Below are positions 35,440 through 49,180 of a DNA stretch of 64,000 nt, piece by piece. A program made the translations under genes and the position numbers. Origin of the DNA: Welwitschia mirabilis (Eukaryota > Gnetophyta > Gnetopsida > Welwitschiales); contig JBOZIK010000001.1 in NCBI GenBank assembly GCA_051453625.1, positions 298,644,689 to 298,708,688 of the forward strand, read 5' to 3'. The notes beneath the pieces are model-generated. The model was given only the letters and a program-made list of their open reading frames with translations. It had not been told where the DNA came from and made no database searches. Each line of letters starts with the position of its first letter. The first letter of the stretch is position 1.

Positions 35440-37950
35440 AAAGAAGCAAAAATAGACCTAATGGAGTGCCTTTCTTGAAATTGTAAGGACTTGGGATACC
35501 CCTACAAAAAGAAGATCCTAAGAAATTTAATTAGTAAATTCAATACTAACCGAATTTGTTTATAGGAGATGAAGATGTGCAAAAATTGTGAAATTAGGTA
35601 ATTTCTACTAGGAATGAAAAAAATTTACATCAATAGCTCAAGGAAATTTAAGAGGAATCATGACCCTAATGAAGAAGGAGGCAAACTTAATATACTATGG
35701 TAAACATCATTTAACAATTTCTCTTAAGAAAGAAGGATAAACTATTAAAAACATGTATAACCATTAGAACAACATAGATAAAGCTTTAATGCTAAATAAA
35801 TTGTAGAGTTTAGTAGTGAATAAAGCCAACTGAATAATTATGAGGGATTTTAACCAATTCCTACATAAATGGGGAAAAAACATGGGGTGAAAACTAACAA
35901 TAAGAGTGCAATAGTCCTTAGAGACTGCATAAATTAAGAAGTCCTCTTAGACATTCCAATCATAGGATGCAAATATGCATGATCTAACACAAAATTACAA
36001 GTAACCAAGTTATGTCCAAAATTGATAGAATTTTGACTAGAAAAGAGATAGCCAAGATGTCTATTAAAACATGGAAACTAAATAGACTTTCCTTTAATCA
36101 TTGATCAATCAAATTTAGAATCAGGATGATAACACCCCCTAGATCCCCCTTTATGATATAGAGATTTTAAGGGAATAGACTAGTACAGTATTTGAAAAGA
36201 TCTAGAATTAATATGATGATACCCTACTAATAACCTTTCTATACAGGGATTTAAACATAATTAAGACACACATTAAAGGTTGAAGATAGAAGAATAGAAA
36301 GATCTTTAAACCTAGGAAGGAACTAGAGAAAAAAATTAAAGGACATTATGCAAGACATCTTCAATAAATGCATTTTAGTAGAGATGAATAGAACCAAGGT
36401 TATTCCAATTCTAAAGGAATGAGATGATAATAAACTAAAAAATGATAGATCTCTAGGTATTTGTAACATTATTTTTAAGATCTTTACAAAAATAATTAGG
36501 AGATATGTCACCACTTTTGCAAAGTGATATCTAAGAACCAAGCTAGCTTTATCTGATCGAGGTACATCTAAGAACAAATGCTCCTAACTCATAAAATCAT
36601 TCATTCTATCAAAAAATATAAATTTTATTTACTTATTATTAAACTAGATATAAAAAAAGCCTAAGATTCTATAGCCTTAAAAGTATTAGGTTGTATGCTA
36701 AAAAAAACTAGATTTAACTCTAATATAATAAAATTATGGATTGATATGCAAGATTATCTTGAGTTTATTATAGAGGTTAACAATCATAGATTTAAATTTT
36801 TGTTAGTAGGCTAAGGATTAAGGTAGGGTGATTCCCTATCCCCTTACCTCTTATTATTTGTTATGAATGTTTTATAAGGAATGCTTAAAAGGAATGAAGT
36901 CATAAGGATCAAAATAGAAAGCTAAATCTTCAACAATGATCACTATGTAGATGATACAATTATCATGACTTAATCCTTCTGCTAATAGGCAAGGTTGATC
37001 AAAAACTTTATGAATCTTTTTATAGAGGCTATGAAAATTTGAAATAATTAGAACAAGTTTGGAAAATATATTATTAAAAAATTATTAGAAGGAGGGATAA
37101 TATTACTAGATTTTTAGATGTCAAAATGGGGGATCTATAGGACATCTACCTAGGAATTATGCTAAAAAAGTAACATAAGTTACTAACCTAAAATTTCATC
37201 TTAGAGGTATTTTAGAGAAATTCAGTACATGACTGAATAAATTTCTATCCTTAAAAGCCAAGATTATCTTTGTAAAGACTTATCTAATTTCTTTCTTTAG
37301 GTACATAGATTCCATTATCCCCCCACTCTCCTCAAAATTTATAATAAAAAAATCTATAAAATGCTAAGGGAGTTTATCTGGTCTAGTAACAAGAATGAAA
37401 TTTGCATTTACCTTTATCAATGAGATCTTGTTACTCATCCTAGGGATGTAGTAGGATGAGGAATTCATAAATTAGAAAATTATCTTCTCACAAGAGCTCA
37501 TAAGATAATTAAGAGACTACTCATAAGTGGACAACCTTAAAGTGACCTAATCAATTATGAATACCCAAGCTGGATTACAATTGAAGGAGATTCTTAACTT
37601 AGGTAATACATTTTTAATGCAAAAAAATAAAAATAAAAAATCTATTGGATCTAGGTATTACCAATGAAGACACAGGTAAATCGGTTCTCCTAAAGAAGTA
37701 TTAAAAAAAAGAAGTCAACAAGATATTTTATTAGAAACATATCCCTAATAAGATCAATATCTTCTATTACCTAAAGGATCATAATAGAATTTGAATAAGA
37801 TATGAATTAATTAAATATTACATTCAAGTTTTTACTAATTTTCCAATATATTAGTCAAATAAAAAAGACATAAAACATCTTTTCCTTTAGTACAAATGAA
37901 GTTCTAATTTAATGGACCTGATGACAACTTACTATAAGACTAGGAAGGTA
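35440..37950 (+). pseudogene. LINE-A ORF2 (endonuclease + reverse transcriptase), copy 2, YVDD kept
   Basis: The endonuclease start near 35470 reads LS, a stop (TGG to TGA), NC, then PYKKKILRNLISKFNTN. The RT catalytic site at 36944-36955 reads YVDD within HYVDDTIIM, whereas copy 1 has lost it. FFEMN-type RT ends and KKSIKMLREFIWSSNKNE near 37350-37390 match the post-RT part. Stops elsewhere make it non-functional, but this copy gives the clearer RT reading. Confidence 0.78.
36944..36955 (+). other. LINE-A RT catalytic motif YVDD
   Basis: TATGTAGATGAT encodes Y-V-D-D, the metal-binding site of reverse transcriptase, followed by TIIM as in plant L1 elements. The equivalent bases in copy 1 (about 25656-25667) encode CTHD. 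Confidence 0.8.
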
Positions 37951-38899
37951 ATTGTAATGTGTATGCAAGATAGGATATGCTTAAAAATTTTCACATATTT
38001 GGCATACCTATAATTAATTAATTTTTAATAACATCCCCTTTCCATTCCTTATTAATAAAGCTACAAGAATTAGATGGTATCACTTACAAATGTGAATGGC
38101 AATTGGGGTTACTCTAGTATGTGAACTAGCAAATCTAAGCCTTTTCAAAGGATGCCCAACTTTTTGGAATAGGGTGTAGGAACTAGGATGGTAACCTTGA
38201 TATACAAATTAAAGGGAAATCTTAAATATGACATTTCCCCATTTTACAAAAAGTGGAGAGCCCACAAAACCATCTTTAGAATAATCCCAATTAAAGTCAC
38301 TGAAGAATATCTAGTCTAGTTTTTAGAAATTTTCATGGAATACAAGAGGATTTAAATAAATTATAGAGGATAAAGTGAGGATTTTATTTTTTTCTTGGGA
38401 AGCATTACTAAGCTATCAAGTGGACACATAAGTAGACAAGCACTTTTTCCCCTTGGGGTTTAGGAACAGAGTTGGTAAACAGATGCTTCATTAAGTCCAA
38501 ATGTTGCTTAAATTTTCTAGTTTATACTTCATTTTCCTCAAGGTCTTAAACCTATGGTATGATGTCAACTTACCTTTTTTTTTCATTTAAACACTAAGAA
38601 TAAATAATAAAACTAGATACTTTAGCCTTATTATGATCTTTTGGAGAGCTACATGGGATTTGAGAATAAGGGAGATTCCCTCCCCTTCTCCTTAGTGGAT
38701 GGCATTAACTAAGCCTCAGCAGACAAGAGGAAAAAAGAAGAAGATGGAGTAGAATAATAAAAATCCTCAAGAAAAGTGGGAAATGAGTCAGGATACTCTC
38801 AAGTTTAAATTTAGGTAACTTCACCCCCACCCCAAGAGACTCATAAACAAGGAGATCTGATTTTGTTCCCTAATGTAGTATAAGAATAGAAGAAATTAT

Positions 38900-39290
38900 A
38901 GCTTAAGCAAGGCCACAAGGAAATCCCTTAAAAGGAGTTTACTAGCCCCGAATCTAGTAAGAAGATAAAATTTCAAAACCAATCAAACTCCACTATGAAG
39001 AAAGAAAATCAGACAACAAATAAAGATATTAATGTGAGACATGCAAGGAGGGAGGTTTTGTTGGCTACAATTCATGGGATAAAGAAGTGTTCCTTCTTAA
39101 CCCTTGGCATCTTACATAGATCTCCTCTAAGTATCATTAAATTGAGATTTTTTAAAAATAAACTTAGAGTCCATACTCACAAGAACCAAATGAAAGTGGA
39201 CAGGTTTTAAAGAGGTGAATTAGGCATTTAAGGTTCTGATGGATGAAATGAACCAGTTCCTAGTACAACACCATCATCGACATTTATTTT
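38900..39290 (+). pseudogene. Possible J-domain fragment, copy 2
   Basis: The open frame 38995-39210 reads RHARREVLLATIHGIKKC, FLTLGILHRSPLSIIKLRFF, then KNKLRVHTHKNQMKVDRF; after a frameshift AFK or IKVLMDEM-like sequence and a QHHHRHLF stretch follow. The alignment to J-domain helices holds, with HTH where HPD is expected. Together with copy 1 a plausible ancestral J-domain pattern can be seen, but both lack the catalytic HPD. Confidence 0.42.
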
Positions 39291-39569
39291 GTAGCTATAA
39301 GGAATATTAACTAATTAATTTCACATAGCAAAGATTAGTCCATCTCTTTATTGCATTAATTTTAGAGGCCAAGGGATTTTTCATTAGGTTTTACAATAAG
39401 CATCTTTTATTTTGATTTCAATGGCATTTATGTGAATACTTTGGAGTCTAATTTTGGCATAGTTAGCTTTCCTTATAATTCTTAACATAGGAGTACCTTT
39501 GGCACCCAAGTTTTGTAACTACTACTTTCAAATATAATGCTTGGTTTTCTTTTTCACATAAACCAAAAA

Positions 39570-41035
39570 AAATGTTTAACTTAAATAATTCCATTTATAT
39601 AAAAGCATCAAATTCACATGGTAAAATTATTTAATTGAAAACTTGAGAATGTAGAAAATAATAATTTATGTGCTTCATGCAATCTAAAAAATAAATATTG
39701 TTAGTGAAACTAAATAATTAATGTAGTTGATAAAAGGAGTTAAAAATTGATTGTATGCATTAAATTATGATTTCTTTATTTCTTAAATTTTAATGGATTT
39801 AATGAATTTTAAAACTAATGAGCATTTAAATAATTACATCCACTTTTATCCATAAACTAAAGAATGATAAAAAAGTAGAGTTCACTATATCATAAATTTT
39901 ATCTAAAGGAGGATGAAAAAGTAAAATTTACTCTCCCATAACTTTTATCCTTGATATTTTCAAAAGTACATGACTTATAAAATATTTATTTTCTCATTGA
40001 TTAGAATTGAAATTTTTAATCTCATTATGACATATAAAAGTTTGAATTTTATGGATATAAAAAATTATTCTTTTACATTGTATTGTTTATTTTTCTATGC
40101 ATATTTTAAATTATTAAATTTATCCATAAGCATATAAAGGATTAGACAGAAATTAGCATGAAGCAATGATATAAGTAATTAGCCTTATTAATGTAAGAAA
40201 AAAGAATTACTAACCTTATCTAGCCACATGTGTTATAATTATGATTCTTTTGTATCATTCACAAATTAATGTTAATTATCTCTTATGCTGATATAAATTT
40301 TAAATAATTAATATAGTCTAATTCAATGTAACTGATCTTATCAAATTTAATGTAATTACTTTACCTCATAGGTAAAATAATGTGAATAGCCTTTGACCAA
40401 TTAGATTGAAAAACTTTTTTCTATCATTTACCTATAAATAAATCCATCTCCTCTCTTGTAAATTAAAATTATTTTCATTAGGTATATGATATTAAAATTC
40501 TTTCTTATTTCTCTATATTTTTCTATTTACATACTCTTACTTTTGAGTGTAGAGTTAAGAGCTTAGATCATAAAGTATGGAGCTTGAAACTCAGCATTGA
40601 GGATCTTAGTACTTAGACATAAGAATGTTGAGCCATAGTTGTTTATCAAATTTTTATTAAATCTCTGCCATGTAATAGCCACTAAAAATTTTATTCCTAT
40701 TTTTTATTTATTTATTGAAAATTAGTGATTTAATAGAGTATTACTTTAGGTTATTTCATATTATTATTATAGCGTTTTATTTACTAAATTTATCTTTCAT
40801 ATTAGGCAAAAACTTAGATAAGGGACATTTTTTAGGGACATTTTTATATGCTTGATTAATGAGGTTTACAAATGAAAACAATTAACCAATAGATCAAGGG
40901 ATGCACTCTAATATTTGCGTACCCATGTTTAAATTAGATTATAAAATATTAAATGTATTTTAATTTATTATAAACTATGGATTATCATACTTTTATTAGG
41001 ATAAATTATTAATTTTTAAATTTTATTTGTACTAG
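39570..41035 (+). repeat. LTR-like or promoter-like AT-rich segment, copy 2
   Basis: Aligns with 28160-29615 throughout, including the TATA region and the CTTACTTTTGAGTGTAGAG stretch. It continues past the end of copy 1 into unique sequence at about 41036. No gene was seen. Confidence 0.4.
40433..40443 (+). promoter_or_regulatory. TATA box candidate, copy 2
   Basis: TATAAATAAAT with the same downstream CCATCTCCTCTCTTG as copy 1. Preservation in both copies while surroundings drift is mildly suggestive only. Confidence 0.4.
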
Positions 41036-42369
41036 ACAATCCTTTATTTCAATTTCAAGGCTTATTAAAATTATTTGTTTGAATACATCTTGTTTATTAT
41101 TTTTAATCGATTTTTTTAAATTATTTAATATATATTTTTAATATTATTTAACATATTTAAATTTTTTATTTTAAGTTTATTAGTTATAATTGCTATGAAT
41201 TTATTCATAAAGTTTTGTGTTTTCTATATAGTTAATGTTCAAATTTCATAAAATGGAAGCATAACTTAAAACTATAATAACTTATTAAATATTAAATAAA
41301 ACTAAATGAGATTTTTTTAAATAAATAAGTTTATAATTTCATTAGGATCATGATAATTTAAAAATGGACATTATTATTATATATAATAAATTTTTTAAAA
41401 ATTATTTGATAAAAATATTTTAGAAATTCAAAATAAAAAACAAAAAGTGTTTTTTTTAGTTGATTAATTAATACTTAAAATGAGTAGTCAAGATTGTAGA
41501 TAACTTTATAGGATCTCTAAAAATTCTTATACAGATAAAATTCAAGTACTTTAAGGGATATGAAATTTTTAGTATAATGTGGTATTATAAGAACTCTAAA
41601 AATTTAGAAACGTCTTATGCTTACAAGCATGATATTAAAAAATATATTTATTAGTATTTAAACTTAATAAAGTTAATTTTTCTACTTCATATATGAGTCT
41701 AATTTTTAAAAGAATGCATAGATTATTTTTATATTTACAACAATAATTATTTTTTAAGTGTGATATGTTTTACAAGACAAAAAAATCTATAACTAAAGTG
41801 ATTAATTGTATTAAATTATCAATTGCAAGTATGATAATAATTTAAGAATATAATATGATTAATATGTAAAATATTTTTCTTCATTGTGTTAAATTTGACT
41901 ACATAACAATCAAGTACACCTCTTCTTTGCTACTTACTCATATTTTAGCTCTTCTTTGCTACTTGCTTTTATGTTAATGCACATAATTGGAAATTTATGA
42001 GGGTTTTTACATTAGTAATTTACTTAACTTTATTAGTTACTTTGATTTTTGTCCTTTTTATTTTTTAAATAGTTACATAAATTTTAAGTAAGTTATAATG
42101 CATAAACATTCCTATTCATCTTTATGTTTATTATCATTATTCTTTATTAATCACATTATCATGATAATAATGGAAATTGAACATGGAAAAATGGGGTTGT
42201 AAGTTTACATAGTTTCATACATAAAACATTTTTTATTTAGATATAACTCTAAACTAGTCTTGGGATTTATCTTAGAGAAATGATTATTATAAATATGAAA
42301 TAAAGAAATTTATTTATACTATTTTAATTTCCATTACTATATTATCAAATGCAACTTCTAGTGTACTTA

Positions 42370-42473
42370 CTATGCTTAAATTTTTATGATTTACAATATT
42401 TCGAAGATGTGTGCTACTTTGCTATGCTTAAATTCTTATGATTTACAATATTTAAAAGATGTGTATTAGTTAT
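42370..42473. repeat. Tandem duplication, two units of 52 bp
   Basis: 42370-42421 and 42422-42473 both begin CTATGCTTAAAT and contain TTATGATTTACAATATTT and AAGATGTGT. No gap is nearby. Confidence 0.85.
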
Positions 42474-45400
42474 AAAGATATATAAATAACTAGCACATAT
42501 CTATTAAGAATTAAAAATAACAAGTACCTTTGAGATAACACTTTATAATTTTTTTATGGTTACAAAGGTATCTTATAGCTCATAATATTAGATAGCACTT
42601 TGCAGATAAGGATTGGAGTAGAAAGGGTCTTATATAGAACTTGATAAGGATATTTAAAAAGTAAAGAAATTAGATATCACATCTAAGGAGTTAACAATGA
42701 CTATTCATAAGGCCACTTATTAAGAAGATATAATCCAAGTAAAAACATTGTACTCACTATAGTTGGATTCATAGATAAGAATTGAATTGTTCATTTCATA
42801 TTTTAAATTTCATAGAAGCATAAGTGTTAAAAATGTTATAATTAAATATAGGAAAATAATAGGTGGCATAAAATATATCATAAACTAATATAAATGACAT
42901 AAATCCTAAAAATGTATTAAAGGAATTAGAAGTAAGAGATGAACATGAAAGAAAACCCAAAAAAACTATTACATAACTAGAAATCATAGATGTATCAATG
43001 AGGAAAGAATAAAGCAAATCGAATCATAGAGCATAGTGCATTAAGATGATGAAAATATTATTTTAAAAAATTTAAAATTAGCATAGGTTAAGTATTAGGG
43101 CTATATAATGTAGATGTCTAAGTTGGTAATTATTCCATCATATGCAAAATATAAATCTAAAACTTCATGATGCAATAATACCTTATAATAGCCATAGGAA
43201 TTATAAATGAAAACTGATGGAGTTCTAATGAATGGATGTAGATTTCATCAAAAGTGGAATGTGGAGTGAAATGAATAATTTAAATAGGATCTAATCTTAT
43301 TCTTCCTTAGGATTGTATACTTTATTATTATGTCTATGATATTAATAAATAAGTATTAATATATCCTTTTCAGTAATTGGATATACATATGTAGTCCTTA
43401 ATGTTCATATACTATACTAGAACCATGTTGTAAGGTTAATTTATTTACTTATACGTTTTTAAATCTCCATTTTTGCCAAGTTTCATTATTCCTTAAAACA
43501 CTAGTAATATTACTAGAATTGATGACAATACTAGTTTCTTTTACTTGATTAGCTTTAATAAAGTTTAGTTTCTTAGGATAACCTATAAATAAAATATTAA
43601 AAATTTGTACTTCTTAATAACATATTTAGACATTAAATGATATAACATGATTAATAATAATTTAAATAAAAATATGATATTTATAATAGTAAACATATAT
43701 TAATTTACTAAATTTAATAAGCTAAATATATTAAATTTCATCTATAAACAATGTCAAATTAAGTTACACATATTTCTCTTTTATGCCTGCATATTTCATT
43801 AATATAACCTAAGTGAAGTTATAATTAGTTTTGTAAGTAAATAATCAATTAAATAATCATATCAGATAGGTGTTTATGAATTCATTTGAGTAATGTATCA
43901 ATAGAATAATAGAAAGATTAATATTATGATAAGAATTACCATTTCTCTACTTGGTTCTCATCACTAAGATGGGTTGCATTGTGTTTTACTTCAAACCTAT
44001 TTTAGATGTAGATTCATTCATCACTCTATTATAAAAGTTAAATATTAAATTACTCTAATTAAATATCACAAGTGCTTCATATCAGAAAATTGTAATCCAT
44101 CGTCCTAATAAGGTTTAAGAAAATGGAGATCACTTGTAAGCATTAATTCACCTCATGTATTACTTGTTTCCTTCTTAGTGATCTATTGACTCAATGTTTA
44201 ATCCTATGAAGTTAAGCTTAAGTATATTTTTTATAGTTTAAAACATGAAGCAAAATCTACTCACATCTAGATGGTATTTAGATATTGATTTATAACACCA
44301 TTAATAGAAATTGTAACCACCTATTAAATTGTTTAAGATATCTTCTAAACCTATATTCATGTATGTATTATAGTAAGTTTACATTTCAAAAATCATATAG
44401 AAGATATTTTATATGATGAATAATTAACACATAAAAATATGACATTTCTATTATTTATAAACCAAACTAATTTTTACTTAATCCATAATAACTAATTGTC
44501 TTATCTGATTTTCTTAAAAATATTAAAATATTCTATTAAAATATAAATATAATTTGATCATATGTTCTATTAATAATTTTAATTAATTAAATGTACAAAA
44601 AAAAAAGATCTTAATATGGGTAATTTGAGTTATGATGTTATATATTATTACTCATAAATTATCTAATCATTAGTGTACTCAAGATAAAAAAGGATTTTTT
44701 CATAAAGTAAATAAATATTTTTGATATTATTCTTATCTATTGAAATACTATCCTAATTAAATCATTTATTGGTGTATTTTAAAATTTTATAAATTTCTAA
44801 AAGTTTACACATGATGTAGTTCATAACATTACATTTTTGCTAAAATTACTTCTTAGAAATTTATTTAAGTTGGTCTTAATTAGCTAAGGCTTTTTAAAAT
44901 ACTTATGAATATTATAAATATTATAATAAATTTCAATATTTAGGTAGAACATAAAATAAAGTTATGATATCCCTTTCTCCTATTCTTCAGATTAAACCAT
45001 TTGATGATTGTAGTGTACATTTCATTGCACCATTTCCTTAATATTTTGAATAGTTATACGTTTTGGGTTGTTTAAAATATGTCAATAATTAGTCTAAAGC
45101 CATGTGAACTAGACTACATGGTGCTAGAGTAGTTTTTCGACTCTTAAAGAACATATTTTATCCCACTTAATCATCTTAAAGCTATGAGGGAGTTATATTT
45201 ACTAAATAAAAAGGTAAAAATCTCAAAATGGTTAGGAAATGTTTAGTTTATGAAATTATTTTAATTACCACTCATATATTTTATTCATCTTATTGGAATC
45301 CTATCTTAAATTACAAGGAAATTAAAAATTTACTTTATGATTTATGTAATTAGGTAGACATGATATGAAAGGATTCATAAAGTTACATGCAACATTTTTT

Positions 45401-46088
45401 TAATTATCTAAGAAAAAAAGAGGTTTGGATATTTTCTCCATTGTGATAAGTGATTAACTAGTTTCTTTAACTTTGTAAGATAGTAGTATGACCTACTTTT
45501 TGAAGGATTTAAAATTGGTTGTTTAAAGAATAAACTAAATTAAATCGTTAGTCACCCTAGTAACTATATTTCTAATGGACGTTAATATTCAAGAATAAAG
45601 TATTTTAAAAGGTGTTTAGATTACTTGGAAAATGATTTATAGGAATATTTTTCAAAATAATTTTTCTATTTCTTTTACTATGTTCTACAAAGTAGTTTCA
45701 TGATGGTTATTATTCAATGATATATTAGTGTCTTCTTTAGGACTTTGATTAGTAGCTTATTAGTTTAATAAGAATGTGGTTTTTATTTTATGTCTTCACT
45801 TGAATAATCATGGATATTATGGAAAATCGTTGAGAAACTCATCTTCAAAAACCCCAAAAAAAAATTGAAATTAAAAAATTAAAAAAGTTAGAAATTACTA
45901 CTTGAATCTTCATGTAGCTTGTATTTAAGGTAATTATTTTTTACTCTTTTTTCTTTTTCTTCTTTTTTTTGTTGAAAAAAAATTTAAGGAATTGAACTTA
46001 CATTGAGAAAGTAATAGGACCATTGCTCTATAGGGTGTCACCAAAGAGACCTTTTTACTTTAATATAATGGAACATGGTATTTGTTTC

Positions 46089-46114
46089 ACCATTACGGAG
46101 TACCATTACGGAGT
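46089..46114. repeat. 13-bp direct repeat
   Basis: ACCATTACGGAGT occurs twice back to back and each copy contains a CG, which is rare in this window. Confidence 0.8.
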
Positions 46115-47383
46115 ATTTAAAAAAAAAAATCTTCTCATATGCTTTTATAAGACATGTCAATTAAGAATTATAATAATAATTTATAACATACATTAGACTC
46201 AGAAACTTGAGTGAATATCAAAACGTTAAAGCATCTATAAATTACTTCCCTTATCAAAACACTAGCACTTTTTGTATCATGTATTTTATAAAGGTCTCTA
46301 TTAAAAGAAGGCTTTGTTACTTCATTGATTATTAGTTCAAATGTGGCTTCTTATATCCTTTGAATAATTTGATCTAAATTGGAAGCATACTTTTCTTGTA
46401 GATTTTTTTATTTTTTTGTGATTTTATTTATTTCTTTTGAGGTGTTTAAAATCCTAAATTCTTCATGCAATCTGAGAACATTAATGCAATCATACTTTTC
46501 AAAGAATTAATAACCATAAATTATAGTTTTAATATTTAAAGATACTATTTTGTAAATTATTTACTCTCAATTCTAAACTAAATTCATGAAAATACAATTG
46601 AAGATTAATTATCTACTTGAATTATTAAAGTGTTAATCAAGTGGGTCTTGTTTAGTTTTATAAATGGCTCCTCAAATCCTAATTGTTTCAAAGTGTTCCA
46701 TTTTTTTCAGACCTCCATACTAGTCCTCGCACAAAATAAAACTAATAAACAAAGCAAAGACTATGAACATGGTTTTATACCACTCAAGGATCATGTAGCA
46801 AAGAATGAATAAAGTTATTTTGCTACTTTTAAATACTTTCTCTTTTATTATAGTGATGTATTATCTCATTAAAAAAAATTGTCTTTTTTGCGTTTTGTGG
46901 TTCAATTGTACTATCTTTTAGCTATATCATAAGATTATTAAAATTATACCTGTTGTGTAATTTATATGTTTTTAAATATTGATATTAGATTATTATTCAT
47001 TATCTAACACCCCCTGAAAACTATGATTATATATATAATTCACTTAATGATGATAATATCAAAGTTACTGTTATATAATTTAGTAATAACATGAATGAAA
47101 AGGTTTTATCTAATAATAAAAATAATTCTCATAATGATGATAATAAATATAATTTTTTTAAGTTTTCTTCATTGTCCTTTGGAATGGATAACTAACCTTC
47201 ATTTAGCTTCTTTTGGGGATGCATGCTTGAGAAGATGTCATTAGAGGAATCTTTCCTTTCTTTAATCCTCCCAATCACAGCCTTATGATCTATTCTATCA
47301 AGATCTTTTTAACTTCCTCTACGTATTTAAAATTTTTTTGATGGAGCTGATCATGATGAATTATAAATGTAACAAATGTAACT

Positions 47384-47417
47384 AGTACTACTACTACTAA
47401 TTATTATTATTATTATT
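47384..47417. repeat. Trinucleotide microsatellite (TAC)n-(TAT)n
   Basis: A run of about four TAC units changes into about seven ATT/TAT units. Confidence 0.85.
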
Positions 47418-48739
47418 CTATGAGATAAGATAATTTTAAAAAAGGATATAATCTTATTTGATATGTTACTTTCTAAATTGTAATAGATTCTTTTATCTAG
47501 TATGTTAAAGAAATAACTTTTTAATGAATAAATAAATTGTTACTTCCTAGAAATATATTCTTAAGAAAATAAGAAAAATTTATATTATTTTTATTAAAAA
47601 TAAATCATGCTGAAATATTTTAAATTATTTTATTAGAATTAAATTTTAAAATAAAAAATAATTTTATGTCATATAAGATAAAACATGTTGATTGGAATGC
47701 CTCAATTCTTATAGCTAATAAAAGAATTTGGTTCAAACCAAGATTTTATCTAATAACATAAGGGATGAACAATGACTTATCTAATCAGTTAAACCTAGTC
47801 AATGAATTTTTTGTAATGAGAAGTTGAAATCCATATATGAATCAAGGGTGGTATGGATAATTAAAACCAAATCCCTTATAATCCTCATGATGGTGGGAAT
47901 CAACATAGCCCTATAAAATGTGACCAATGTGAAAAAGAAAAAAGGTAATGGATTTTCTTGTTAACTTTAGAATTTTTCATTTGGTTTTATCTATGACCAA
48001 TTATGAAACATGATGTTAGAAGTCTTGGAATAAAAGGTCATGCTAAGATTTTACAAATTGTACTTTCTTAGATAAGTTTGCTAATTAGTTTAAAATAAGA
48101 AGAGTTATTTAAAACTATTTGTGAGCAAGACACAAAACAACATGGGTTTACATAATTCAAATTTTTTTAATATCTTTAAATTAGTCCTAAACCAAGAATA
48201 AGGAATCATTGGCTAGCATTACATCATTATTGTTTTAAACATGAGATAGAGAAAACATGTAAATGATCATTGAATATATTTATTTAACGGTATAAACTAA
48301 TGAATCATTAGCTAGTGAGATCTATCGATGATGAGGGATTTTGAAGAAATGTCACATTATATTAATGAAATTTTCATTACTATAAAGCATCTAAATAAGG
48401 TGAATAAATTTTAGCTAAAATAAATAAATTTTAATGTAAATCTAATATTTTAAAAAATCTTAGTTATAAAGCCTAATGATATGCAATCTTATGCACTCTC
48501 AAAATTAAATTTTAAAAAAAATATTTTATTGCAATTTTATCTATTCTTATACCTTTGAAACATAGGAAAAAAGACTTAGAAAAAAATAAGCACAAACATA
48601 GTGGGAAAAGGCAGAAAACAGAAGAGAAAAAAATTTGTATGTTCTTTAATAAATCAGGTGAGTACACTATGCAAGTACCCTTAGGTAATGATAAAACACA
48701 TGTTTAATAACTCTTCAAAGACCTTGTCTTAATGCTATC

Positions 48740-48849
48740 ATGATGCGTTGTAGTGTCAATTCTAAAACATGGATGATCATCTCTACAAAGCTTCCAATCT
48801 TGGTGTTGTTGAAGTTTACATCACAACAAAAGTTTTACATTTCTTTCAA
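48740..48849 (-). pseudogene. Exon-like piece of unrecognised minus-strand locus, first (cut) copy
   Basis: The minus strand reads NFNNTKIGSFVEMIIHVLE and then LTLQRIMIALRQ without a stop. The corresponding part of the next copy (49200-49310) in the same frame reads NFNNTRIGSFVELSIHVLE and LALQGIVIALRQ, also open. Keeping the frame in both copies while bases change hints at a real coding exon. The end GACAAGGTATTT could be a donor site. The protein family is not recognised. Confidence 0.35.
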
Positions 48850-48949
48850 NNNNNNNNNNNNNNNNNNNNNNNNNNNNNNNNNNNNNNNNNNNNNNNNNNN
48901 NNNNNNNNNNNNNNNNNNNNNNNNNNNNNNNNNNNNNNNNNNNNNNNNN
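48850..48949. other. Assembly gap 6 (100 N)
   Basis: 48950-49329 repeats about 48470-48849 with roughly 5% difference, then continues. Confidence 0.95.
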
Positions 48950-49180
48950 AATGATATGCAATCTTATGTACTCTCAAAATTAAATTTCAAAAAAAAATAT
49001 TTTATTGTAATTTTATCTATTCTTATACCTTTGAAACATAGGAAAAAAGACTTAGAAAAAAAATAAGCACAAACATAGTGGGAAAAGGAAGAAAACAGAA
49101 GGGAAAAAAATTTGTACGCTCTTTAACAAATCAGGTGAGTACACTACTCAAGTACCCTTAAGCAATGATAAAACACATGT

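Larger units (their letters stand above)
34150..39560 (+). mobile_element. LINE-A copy 2
   Basis: Same order and orientation as copy 1 (22780-28150), with the same gypsy sequence on its left and the same LTR-like segment on its right, so it is a copy of the whole nested unit and not an independent insertion. Differences from copy 1 are mostly transitions and short indels. The 3' end near 39510-39560 reads TTTTGTAACTACTACTTTC and AATATAATGCTTGG. Confidence 0.75.
41036..48470. other. 7.4-kb AT-rich stretch with no recognisable gene
   Basis: No frame resembles a known protein, and no tRNA, LTR or LINE motif was recognised. It could be intergenic DNA, intron or very old repeats. A slightly G+C-richer patch at 47160-47340 and another at 47690-47960 have no clear coding sense. 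Short repeats inside it are listed separately. Confidence 0.6.

Noticed and set aside
48590-49140. CAGGTGAGTAC on the plus strand as a splice donor of a plus-strand gene
   Set aside because: Appears in both overlap copies but no plus-strand coding frame leads into it; the open frames are on the minus strand.
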